Shown: positions 1 to 5,659, counted from the first letter of the stretch. The stretch: DNA of 6,214 nt from Rhodospirillaceae bacterium TMED167 (GCA_002170915.1 NHHQ01000049.1:11431-17644), one strand, 5' to 3'. Made by a program: numbers and translations. Notes: generated by a model from the sequence alone, not told the origin.

Positions 1-53
1 AATGTGACCCGCTCGCTCAGGTTTACAAACGCACTTTGCGACTTTTTAGACAT
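1..53 (-). CDS. Start of next TRAP transporter gene (probable small permease subunit), cut by window edge
   Basis: On the minus strand an ATG at 53-51 opens a frame that stays open to the window edge and reads MSKKSQSAFVNLSERVT (17 codons). It begins 19 bp after the stop of the TRAP solute-binding gene, the spacing expected of the next gene in an operon. In TRAP operons the receptor gene is commonly followed by the small 4-TMS membrane subunit (DctQ type). The visible residues form a polar, basic N-terminal tail, which is compatible with DctQ but not diagnostic. No convincing Shine-Dalgarno precedes the ATG; the bases just before it are AATTCCC. The identity rests on position only. It could also be another small protein or a chance open frame. 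Confidence 0.4.
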   Translation of the reverse strand, partial: MSKKSQSAFVNLSERVT

Positions 54-72
54 GGGAATTGAAAGTCTATCT

Positions 73-1086
73 TCAGCCGCCCATGTGTTTACGAAGGCTG
101 TCTACTAATGCCTTGCCATCCTGCCCTTCGTCGTTAGCTTTCTTGATCCAATTTTCGGTTATCACGGAAATTGCTTTGGCCCATTTAGCTTTTTCAGCGT
201 CTGAAATGACGTTTATTACGTTGCCATTTTTGATACCGGCTTTTTTGCCAACTTTATCAGCGGCATCCCAACCGGCACCGATTAATTTTGCGCCTGCTGC
301 ACCAGTGGCTTGATCCACCCAGCGCTTTTCTTGTGCGGTTAAACTGTTCCATTTTTTGCCACTCATTGCGACCATAAACGGTGTTGTATAAAGACCACCA
401 GGGACTTCCAGGTGATATTTGACCAGTTTAGCCAGTTTGAAGCCGTGAACCGCCTCATAAGGGAAGAAAGCGGCATCAGTCGTTCCGCGCTGCAGGCTCT
501 CGTGCGCCTTCGTTGCTGACATGGCGACCGGTACGGCGCCAAGGCTTTTTGCGATTAAGACACCTCCGCCACCAACACGTATTTTTACGCCTTTGATATC
601 ATCGAGAGATTTTATCTCTTTCTTACTGTGCAGCATGCCCGGACCGTGGACGAAAGCGGACAGCAGTTTTGCCCCTTTGAATTCTTTTTTATCAAAGCCG
701 TTTCCCACATACCATTTGTGGAAGCCTTCGCTGCCAGTGGCGGCATTCTTCGTGGCAAAGGGGATTTCAGCCATCCTGTAAAAAACGAACCGGCCTGGTG
801 TATAAGCTGCAACGTGCATGACCATGTCCCGAACGCCGTTGACCGCAAGGTCAAATTGTCCCGGCGGTTTGGCAAGCGCACCCTTGTCGATAGTGACTTT
901 GATTTTGCCGCCGCTTGCCGCTTCGATCGAATCTGAAAACTTACGTGCTGTCGAAGTCCAGTGATGAACCGGCGGCAACCAATTGGCGAATTTGAGAGTG
1001 GTCTCCGCGCTGGCGGGCGCTGCTGCGAAGGACGATCCGACCGCGAGCGCGCCGGAAATTATAAAACCTTTAGCAATATACGACAT
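73..1086 (-). CDS. dctP: TRAP transporter periplasmic solute-binding protein, DctP family
   Basis: This 337-residue protein is the periplasmic receptor of a tripartite ATP-independent (TRAP) importer. It binds an organic acid and delivers it to the DctQ/DctM membrane subunits. Residues 1-27 form a signal peptide: Lys6, a hydrophobic stretch at about 7-24, and an ASA|E cleavage site after residue 27. The mature protein starts TTLKFANWLPPVHHW, the usual DctP-family opening. Residues 160-201 carry the core signature SLDDIKGVKIRV, then LGAVPV, then HESLQRGTTDA. Arg170 in KIRV is the conserved arginine that salt-bridges a substrate carboxylate in this family. Length is normal. The ATG is supported by AGGAG at 7-nt spacing. 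A probable permease gene follows 19 bp downstream. The dead FixJ-like regulator gene diverges upstream. The substrate is probably a carboxylate but is otherwise unknown. Confidence 0.93.
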   Translation of the reverse strand: MSYIAKGFIISGALAVGSSFAAAPASAETTLKFANWLPPVHHWTSTARKFSDSIEAASGGKIKVTIDKGALAKPPGQFDLAVNGVRDMVMHVAAYTPGRFVFYRMAEIPFATKNAATGSEGFHKWYVGNGFDKKEFKGAKLLSAFVHGPGMLHSKKEIKSLDDIKGVKIRVGGGGVLIAKSLGAVPVAMSATKAHESLQRGTTDAAFFPYEAVHGFKLAKLVKYHLEVPGGLYTTPFMVAMSGKKWNSLTAQEKRWVDQATGAAGAKLIGAGWDAADKVGKKAGIKNGNVINVISDAEKAKWAKAISVITENWIKKANDEGQDGKALVDSLRKHMGG

Positions 1087-1093
1087 GCAAAAT

Positions 1094-1098
1094 CTCCT
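1094..1098 (-). promoter_or_regulatory. Ribosome binding site of the TRAP receptor gene
   Basis: Read on the minus strand this is AGGAG, inside AAAAGGAGATTTTGC-ATG, with 7 nt to the start codon. It is a strong, well-spaced Shine-Dalgarno that fixes the start at 1086. Confidence 0.85.
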
Positions 1099-1113
1099 TT
1101 TGTGTTAAGCCTC

Positions 1114-1132
1114 TTGGCGGTTCTCCCGCCAA
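1114..1132 (-). promoter_or_regulatory. Perfect hairpin in the 5' leader of the TRAP receptor gene
   Basis: TTGGCGG (1114-1120) and CCGCCAA (1126-1132) form a perfect 7-bp G+C-rich stem with a 5-nt loop. It ends 15 bp before the Shine-Dalgarno of the TRAP receptor gene on the minus strand. Neither side is followed by a T-run, so it is not an ordinary intrinsic terminator. It could be an mRNA-stabilising leader hairpin or a protein-binding palindrome. The role is unproven. Confidence 0.4.
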
Positions 1133-1136
1133 CACC

Positions 1137-1142
1137 ATTATC
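1137..1142 (-). promoter_or_regulatory. Candidate -10 box for the TRAP receptor gene
   Basis: On the minus strand this reads GATAAT, matching 5 of 6 bases of the sigma-70 -10 consensus, about 50 bp before the start codon. No good -35 hexamer lies 16-18 bp upstream (the best is CTTACT, 3 of 6). If real, the promoter probably needs an activator. It touches the TCTTAC repeat cluster. Confidence 0.3.
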
Positions 1143-1166
1143 TTACTCTTACGACCAGAAGTAAGA
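1141..1166. repeat. TCTTAC repeat cluster with 7-bp inverted repeat upstream of the TRAP receptor gene
   Basis: TCTTAC occurs twice in tandem (1141-1146 and 1147-1152) and once inverted as GTAAGA (1161-1166). The outer copies extend to a perfect 7-bp inverted repeat, TCTTACT (1141-1147) with AGTAAGA (1160-1166), 12-bp spacer. It overlaps the candidate -10 box and lies between the TRAP receptor gene and the divergent regulator relic. This is the layout of an operator for a dimeric regulator, but no regulator is identified. Confidence 0.35.
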
Positions 1167-1297
1167 ATTTCCCGTTACCATAGCAACGTGTACCTGATCA
1201 CGCCATCTGTTCTTTCAGTCATCTTATAAAAAATCGACATCAGCATTTAGGGACCTGAATACGCGTGAGGGGAACACTAATCTCCTTGGCGTTTAGC

Positions 1298-1900
1298 CAG
1301 CCACAATTGTTCGTTTACGTTTTTTTTCTGGCGGAGGTGATGCGGCTACTGCTTCAAATGGTTTGGTTTCCTGTTCAGGTTTTCGCGAGGTATCGTATTT
1401 CTGGAGAGCGCCGCGAGGCCCTATTCCGGATGACTGGTTCCCGATGTACGGATGCCAAGCATGTCGGATAAACATATATTTGAATAACTGAAAAAACAGG
1501 ACTGTTACATTTTTGTTATTTTTTTAATCGTGGAAGAGGATGTCTACCTTGTGGTACTTGCGGTGAAAAGGGGTGCCTGGGACTTCGTCGAGAAACCTCT
1601 CGAAACCCAAATTTTACTCGACTTGGCTCAGAGAGCCATCAGAACAGACCAGCAGTCTAACAGCGTATGCCTTTGAGGTAATAATACCAGGTCGCGGGTG
1701 GGCTTACTCATCTCTCGGGAGAGATAGGTGCTCCAGGGCGTGGTCGATCTCGGGTCCAAAAAAATCATAGCCGGTAACCTGAGCCTCAGCAAAAAATCAA
1801 TAAACTCCAGCAGGCAAAGATTATGGAAAAAATGCAAGCGGGATTTTTGGCGGATCTCATCAAAATGCTCACCTCTCTGGAAGGGTCTGATGAGGACTGA
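1298..1900 (+). pseudogene. Decayed FixJ/NarL-family response regulator (receiver plus LuxR-type HTH)
   Basis: Family features can be followed over about 200 codons, the normal FixJ length, but only by changing frame. In the frame of 1298: QPQLFVYV, then LLLQMV and FPVQVFA (receiver start; FFL stands where the acidic DDD pocket belongs). From about 1389 the frame of 1443 gives GIVFLESAARPYSG, stop TGA 1431, then LVPDVRMPSMS with the phospho-acceptor Asp codon at 1443-1445, stop TAA 1485, LKKQ, and GAWDFVEKPL (1572-1601, conserved Lys present), LLDLAQRAIRT, stop TGA 1674. The HTH follows in the same frame: LLISRER, stop TAG 1725 where a Glu is usual, VLQGVVD, KKIIAGNLSLSKKSI. A 1-nt deletion near 1800-1810 shifts to AKIMEKMQ, LADLIKML, ending at TGA 1898-1900. 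Two frameshifts and four stops make it non-functional. It diverges from the TRAP receptor gene, the context of DctS/DctR-type (FixJ-like) regulators of TRAP uptake, so its former job was probably to control that operon. Confidence 0.88.
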
Positions 1901-1928
1901 GAGGGTGCCGGCTGGAGTGCGGGGCTGA

Positions 1929-2528
1929 TTACGGTTGTTGGCTGCCGGGCGGTTGGGTTTTCATTCCGCCGTCCCATCTTTTCTCAAACTCACATTTGAT
2001 ATGAAATTGATCCAGAACGCGACCTACAATATGATTCACTATATCGTCGATATTCTCGGGATAATTATAAAATGCCGGCACTGGAGGCATGATGGTTACC
2101 CCCATCCGCGATAACTTAAGCATATTCTCGAGGTGAATGTCGTTGAGGGGAGTTTCCCGGACGACCAGAACGAGAGGGCGACGTTCCTTCAGAATAACGT
2201 CTGCAGCTCGGTGGACGAGGTGCTCCCCCAGCCCGTTCGCGATTGCGGCCAGCGATTTAACGGAGCAGGGTAGAATCACCATGCCATCTGTTATAAAGGA
2301 CCCAGAAGAGACCTTGGCCCCCATTTCTCCCGGTGCGTAGTATACGTCCGCTAGGCCTTTCAAATCGTCTAGTTTGAGCGTCGTCTCGTGTTCAAGGGTC
2401 TGGTGGGCCCATTTGCTGAATACAAGATGGCTTGTCACATCGGTGTCGCGCAGTGCTTCTAGTAACCGAACACCGAAAATTGCGCCGCTTGCTCCTGTCA
2501 TGCCGACGATTAGATTTTTGTTAGACAT
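1929..2528 (-). CDS. ubiX: UbiX/Pad1-family flavin prenyltransferase
   Basis: This 199-residue protein is a cytosolic flavin prenyltransferase. It attaches dimethylallyl phosphate to reduced FMN, making the prenyl-FMN cofactor of UbiD-type reversible decarboxylases. The Rossmann-like N-terminus reads VGMTGASGAIFGVRLLEAL (about 8-26), with the FMN-binding GASGA loop at 12-16. Residues 86-99 (LPCSVKSLAAIANG) match the family's S-x-K-[ST]-L-AAIA-x-G segment. RETPL (124-128) and PAFYNYPENIDDIV (151-164) are the usual C-terminal motifs, and length is typical. The start ATG has AGG about 10 nt upstream, a modest Shine-Dalgarno. It lies 61 bp downstream of the sulfatase gene on the same strand and is probably cotranscribed. 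No UbiD partner is in view, so whether it serves ubiquinone synthesis or a catabolic decarboxylase is open; its neighbours favour catabolism. Confidence 0.93.
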   Translation of the reverse strand: MSNKNLIVGMTGASGAIFGVRLLEALRDTDVTSHLVFSKWAHQTLEHETTLKLDDLKGLADVYYAPGEMGAKVSSGSFITDGMVILPCSVKSLAAIANGLGEHLVHRAADVILKERRPLVLVVRETPLNDIHLENMLKLSRMGVTIMPPVPAFYNYPENIDDIVNHIVGRVLDQFHIKCEFEKRWDGGMKTQPPGSQQP

Positions 2529-2589
2529 TCGACGTGAGCCTCAATCTGAGCATTGAAAACTGATGTCCAGCATGTCGGGCTTTTCCCGC

Positions 2590-4182
2590 CTACCAAACAC
2601 CCAAGAAGACGGGGCGTTTGGCCTGGCGGGCCAGGGATCTCTCTGACCGAGCGCGCATATACGCCTCATCCCGGGTAATTCGAGTGCGCCGATGGCGCAG
2701 GGACTCAAACATCATATCTTTCATCTCTTGGCGGACATGTTCATGAGCAGGATCGTCTCCTAAATCATTGAGTTCGTGAGGGTCATTTTTTAGATCAAAC
2801 AACTGTGGTCGAAAGGATTCGAAAAACACATATTTCCATTCTGTTGTGCGGATCATCGTTGCCCGCGCATCGTGGCTTGTCTCAATGTCCATTTCCCAAA
2901 ATGCCGTGCGGGCGCCAAATTCAGACTCACTGACCACGTAGGATCGCCAATCGTCCGGTTGTTCATCGTGCAGGACCGGCAAGAGAGATCGTCCTTCCAG
3001 GATGTGGTAGGGCGGTTCAGCGCCAGCGGTTTCAATGAATGTTGGCACGACATCGAGGGATTCAACTAGCCGCTGATCAACAGTACCCCGGGTGGCATCT
3101 GATTCTGGACTGGGATCATAAACAATGAAGGGAATGCGGACGCTTTCCTCATGGAACTGCTCTTTTTCACCAAGCCAGTGATCGCCAAGATAGTCGCCGT
3201 GGTCGCTCGTAAAGACGATCAGGGTGTCGTCCATCCGGCCCTGTTTTTCCAGAAACTGAAACAGCCGCCCAAGGTGATCATCAATTTGTTTGATCAGTCC
3301 CATGTAGGCCGGGATCACGCGTTCTCGAACCTCATCCCGGGAGAACGATTCACTGTCCTCTCGTTGCATGCATAGCTGCATCACGGGATGAGGGTTTTCG
3401 CGCTCTCTCGGGGAGCGATTGACGGGCTTAATATCGTTGTGGCCGAACATGTTATGGTATGGCTCCGGGGCAATATACGGCCAATGTGGTTTGATGTAGG
3501 AAAGATGCAGGCACCAAGGCTGATCGCCGGTTTCCCGGATAAAGTCCATTGCCCGATTGGTCATATATGCGGTCTCGGAATGCTCTTCTTTCACCCGTGC
3601 AGGGAGGTGCGAATGTCGCAAGTACCAGCCAGAGAGAATTTCACCATTTGGCCCCTCTGCCGAATTGGCGAAATCGTGCCATCCATTTTCACTATTATAA
3701 CCTTGTTGTTTTAAAAACCGGTTGTAAGCAAGGTCCGGCGGTGGAAAGGCGTCGTTGCCCCACAACCCGTCGTCCCTTTCATAGGGTTCGAACCCGCATT
3801 CGCTGAGATGGATACCCAAATCCGAGTTGGGATCAATGCCCATCCGCTCCATGCCCTCCTGGTCTGCGACCATATGGGTCTTACCCACCAGGGCGACCCG
3901 GTAGCCCAGCGGTTTTAGGTAATCGCCGATGGTCCGCTCATTTACGTTGAGGGGCACCCCGTTCCAGGTCGCGCCATTCGAAAAGGCATATCGGCCGGTG
4001 TAAAAATTCATCCGCGACCCGCCGCAAATTGGGGCTTGGCAAAAAGTGTTGGGAAATAGCACGCCTTTTTCAGCCAGACTGTCGATATTGGGTGTCTCGA
4101 GGCGGCCATGTCCCGCGCAGGATAAATAATCGGCTCGCAATTGGTCGCACATGATGAAAAGAATATTTTTAGCTTTGGCCAT
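2590..4182 (-). CDS. Type I sulfatase / phosphonate monoester hydrolase-like enzyme
   Basis: This 530-residue protein belongs to the alkaline-phosphatase-superfamily sulfatases, which hydrolyse sulfate or phospho-/phosphonate esters with a formylglycine nucleophile. It begins NILFIMCDQLRAD, with Asp13 and likely Gln14/Asp18 in the metal-site region. The nucleophile segment is APICGGSRMNFYTGRY, with Cys53 and Arg57. GKTHM (100-104), KPHWPY (231-236), TSDHGD (325-330, Asp327/His328 metal ligands) and GEKEQ (338-342, Lys340) follow in family order. The tail has FDLKNDPHELND, typical of sulfatases. There is no signal peptide, so it acts in the cytosol, as phosphonate monoester hydrolases and choline-sulfatase-type enzymes do. 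The segment NGVPL after the nucleophile also resembles the phosphonate monoester hydrolase branch. Oddity: the maturation motif C-x-[PA]-x-R has Gly in its third position. The start has only a weak Shine-Dalgarno. Substrate unknown. Confidence 0.88.
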   Translation of the reverse strand: MAKAKNILFIMCDQLRADYLSCAGHGRLETPNIDSLAEKGVLFPNTFCQAPICGGSRMNFYTGRYAFSNGATWNGVPLNVNERTIGDYLKPLGYRVALVGKTHMVADQEGMERMGIDPNSDLGIHLSECGFEPYERDDGLWGNDAFPPPDLAYNRFLKQQGYNSENGWHDFANSAEGPNGEILSGWYLRHSHLPARVKEEHSETAYMTNRAMDFIRETGDQPWCLHLSYIKPHWPYIAPEPYHNMFGHNDIKPVNRSPRERENPHPVMQLCMQREDSESFSRDEVRERVIPAYMGLIKQIDDHLGRLFQFLEKQGRMDDTLIVFTSDHGDYLGDHWLGEKEQFHEESVRIPFIVYDPSPESDATRGTVDQRLVESLDVVPTFIETAGAEPPYHILEGRSLLPVLHDEQPDDWRSYVVSESEFGARTAFWEMDIETSHDARATMIRTTEWKYVFFESFRPQLFDLKNDPHELNDLGDDPAHEHVRQEMKDMMFESLRHRRTRITRDEAYMRARSERSLARQAKRPVFLGVW

Positions 4183-4394
4183 TTGTTAACTAACTCACTA
4201 CTTTAACTAATTTCGTTGGAATGTTTTTTTACCTCTTGAGCCCGCAGGAGCAAAGCCAGTTGAGGTAAAAAAGCACTTATACCTTTTTCAAAGGCTTGCC
4301 CCGCTGCTTAAGAAGGGAAATTTTAACGTTGCCATCCCACCTAAAATAGCCCGTAAAGACAAATTGTCATCCGATGCGACCGCATGACTATACG
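4183..4394. other. Intergenic region between bicupin and sulfatase genes
   Basis: No reading frame with family features was found on either strand in these 212 bp. It is A+T-rich towards the sulfatase and contains the 11-bp inverted repeat described separately, plus a small CCTTT-GAA-AAAGG hairpin (minus strand) next to TATAAG, which could be a -10-like box without a -35. Whether the sulfatase is read through from the cupin gene or has its own promoter cannot be decided from the sequence. Confidence 0.5.
4225..4272. repeat. Perfect 11-bp inverted repeat with 26-nt spacer
   Basis: TTTTTTACCTC (4225-4235) and GAGGTAAAAAA (4262-4272) are exact reverse complements separated by 26 nt. The transcript towards the sulfatase gene could fold it into a stem ending about 42 nt before the start codon. 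In both directions the stem is followed by A-rich, not T-rich, sequence, so it does not fit an intrinsic terminator. It may be a leader structure, a protein-binding site, or a remnant of a small mobile element. Confidence 0.5.
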
Positions 4395-5459
4395 CTACGC
4401 GTTCCCCCGGCGCTCTCGCCAAAGCCCTAGTTTTTCCTGAACCACTTTGTCCGAGAAACAGAACACCACTGATTCTTCAATAGTTTCAAAATAATGGGGG
4501 TACCAACACGGAACGACAAATACGTCCTGCCCTGCCCAATTGTAAGTGACGGCATTACTGCCCTCACCAATGGTCACTGTACCTGCACCTTCCACTGGCG
4601 TGTAAATGAGACTTTCAGTGCTTTGGTAGCTCTCGGATTTAAAGCCTTTTGGCAGCAGTTGCAAAAACGTCGAAATCGTTGGCATGGCGGGCCCACCAGA
4701 CGTTGGATCGATGTATTCAAGCTTGAGACCGTGATAGGGATCCAGGTCCGTGGACTTGGAGAGCTTGTCGAGAGTCTCCCGGGAGCGGTCGTATGGGTAG
4801 GAAAAAATTGGCGAGTTTAAACCCTCTGGCATCACACCAACGGGCCGCATGTTGTTGCCATACCGGCTCAGGCTATCTCCTGGCGGCGGACCTTCCGGGA
4901 ATTGGTCATCCGGATAATGCTCCACAAATATTGAGCCGATGACGCGCACGAGTGGAATATCCAGACCATCGAGCCAAACCACGGGTTCCGTTCCCTCGTG
5001 GCCATGGTCATGCCACGTCCAAGACGGTGTGATAACAAAGTCACCCGGTTCCATATATGTTTTTTCGCCGTTCACCGCGGTAAACGCACCAGAACCTTCA
5101 ATTATAAAACGTAACGCCGCGGGGGAATGCCTGTGCGCCGGCGCGACTTCACCAGGCATGATGAGCTGCAGGCCACCATAGAGGGATTCCGTGATCGAAC
5201 AGTTGCCCGGCAAGCCGGGGTTCTCAAGCATGAGGACCCGACGTTCAGCTTCTGCCGCGGATATGACATCTGCCGATTCCAGCAAAAGCGTCCTCAGCTC
5301 ACTATAGTCCCAGAGGTGCGGAACGGATTTCACCTTGGGTTCAGGGGTCAGGAGGTGGTTCAGGTTCTCCCACAGCGGCGCCATGCTATGCGTTTGAAGC
5401 TGAGCATAGTATTCCGACCGTTCAGCTGTTACTTCTTTTTTGTCTGTTGTGCTGTCCAT
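4395..5459 (-). CDS. Bicupin ring-cleaving dioxygenase, gentisate 1,2-dioxygenase family
   Basis: The protein resembles gentisate 1,2-dioxygenases, cytosolic non-haem Fe(II) enzymes that open the ring of gentisate to maleylpyruvate. Salicylate and 1-hydroxy-2-naphthoate 1,2-dioxygenases share the fold. The N-terminal part has APLWE and the family-typical alpha region. Numbering from the upstream ATG at 5474, the first cupin has APAHRHSPAALRFIIEGSG (His114 and His116) and PGDFVITPSWTWHDHGHEG (His155), the three Fe ligands, followed by WLDGLDIPLVR, a strong signature of this family. The second cupin (about 265-345) has ESYQSTESLIYTPVEGAG and DVFVVPCWYPHYF and lacks an HxH pair. The ATG at 5474 overlaps the only Shine-Dalgarno (GGGGAGA), so translation should start at one of the two adjacent ATGs at 5462 or 5459; 5459 has the better 7-nt spacing and gives 354 residues. 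It leads the cupin-sulfatase-ubiX series and diverges from an MFS gene. Confidence 0.88.
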   Translation of the reverse strand: MDSTTDKKEVTAERSEYYAQLQTHSMAPLWENLNHLLTPEPKVKSVPHLWDYSELRTLLLESADVISAAEAERRVLMLENPGLPGNCSITESLYGGLQLIMPGEVAPAHRHSPAALRFIIEGSGAFTAVNGEKTYMEPGDFVITPSWTWHDHGHEGTEPVVWLDGLDIPLVRVIGSIFVEHYPDDQFPEGPPPGDSLSRYGNNMRPVGVMPEGLNSPIFSYPYDRSRETLDKLSKSTDLDPYHGLKLEYIDPTSGGPAMPTISTFLQLLPKGFKSESYQSTESLIYTPVEGAGTVTIGEGSNAVTYNWAGQDVFVVPCWYPHYFETIEESVVFCFSDKVVQEKLGLWRERRGNA

Positions 5460-5465
5460 CATGCG

Positions 5466-5472
5466 TCTCCCC
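5466..5472 (-). promoter_or_regulatory. Ribosome binding site that decides the bicupin start
   Basis: On the minus strand this reads GGGGAGA, followed by CGC and ATGATG. GGAG lies 4 nt before the first ATG (5462) and 7 nt before the second (5459). It covers the first codons of the longer frame starting at 5474, which itself has no Shine-Dalgarno upstream, so the longer start is unlikely. Confidence 0.65.
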
Positions 5473-5500
5473 ATAATAGTCGAGTTGGCTTATTTGACGC

Positions 5501-5528
5501 ATTGTCCCCTGATAGGCCGACAGATCAA
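5501..5528 (-). promoter_or_regulatory. Weak sigma-70-like promoter candidate for the bicupin gene
   Basis: On the minus strand TTGATC (5528-5523, 4 of 6 to TTGACA) and GACAAT (5506-5501, 4 of 6 to TATAAT) are 16 bp apart, with the -10 about 40 bp before the start codon. Position is suitable but both boxes are mediocre; an activated promoter is possible. Confidence 0.3.
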
Positions 5529-5553
5529 GACATTATGGATTGGGTCTTGTATT

Positions 5554-5570
5554 GAAACTCCATCAGTTTC
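5554..5570. promoter_or_regulatory. Palindromic operator candidate in the divergent intergenic region
   Basis: GAAACT (5554-5559), 5-bp spacer CCATC, AGTTTC (5565-5570): a perfect 6-bp dyad. It lies between the divergent bicupin and MFS genes, upstream of the cupin promoter candidate. Size and symmetry suit a dimeric HTH regulator. No regulator gene is in the window to pair with it. Confidence 0.4.
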
Positions 5571-5648
5571 GGCCAAATGCAATAAGGCTCGTTGACTGCC
5601 AGTGATTGACCTACAGATGCTCAAGGCAGAAAGTCATTCTAAATTTAT

Positions 5649-5653
5649 GAGGA
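5649..5653 (+). promoter_or_regulatory. Ribosome binding site that decides the MFS start
   Basis: GAGGA directly abuts the ATG at 5654, which leaves no spacing for initiation there, but sits 6 nt before the in-frame GTG at 5660. An in-frame TGA at 5648-5650 rules out any start further upstream. Confidence 0.55.
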
Positions 5654-5659
5654 ATGCTC

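Noticed and set aside
1114..1132. TTGGCGG/CCGCCAA hairpin as an intrinsic terminator
   Set aside because: No T-run follows it on either strand, and it lies in the leader of the TRAP receptor gene.
1182..1195. Possible sigma-54 promoter on the minus strand (GGTACACGTTGC)
   Set aside because: The GG and GC elements are separated by 8 bp instead of the required 10, so it does not fit the -24/-12 pattern.
1265..1471. 68-codon plus-strand open frame
   Set aside because: Its second half is the frame-1 part of the FixJ-like receiver and then runs out of frame over the PDVRMPSMS coding sequence. It is a fragment of the pseudogene, not a gene.
1573..1928. Two overlapping plus-strand open frames at 1573-1770 and 1728-1928
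   Set aside because: The first is out of frame with the regulator relic. The second contains part of the HTH (VLQGVVD to KKSIN) but loses it at the frameshift. Neither has an RBS or a family match of its own.
1628..1977. Minus-strand frames opposite the response-regulator relic
   Set aside because: Both are antisense to recognisable regulator coding sequence, have no family features, and one overlaps the 3' end of ubiX.
3388..3714. 108-codon plus-strand frame inside the sulfatase gene
   Set aside because: It is antisense to conserved sulfatase sequence, has no RBS and no recognisable motif.
5127..5555. 142-codon plus-strand frame opposite the start of the bicupin gene
   Set aside because: It is the longest of the shadows but is antisense to the well-supported cupin domain, with no family features.
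5592..5620. TTGACT as -35 of a promoter for the MFS gene
   Set aside because: The -35 is good, but the bases 16-18 bp downstream (around AGATGC) do not resemble a -10 box, so I do not list it.
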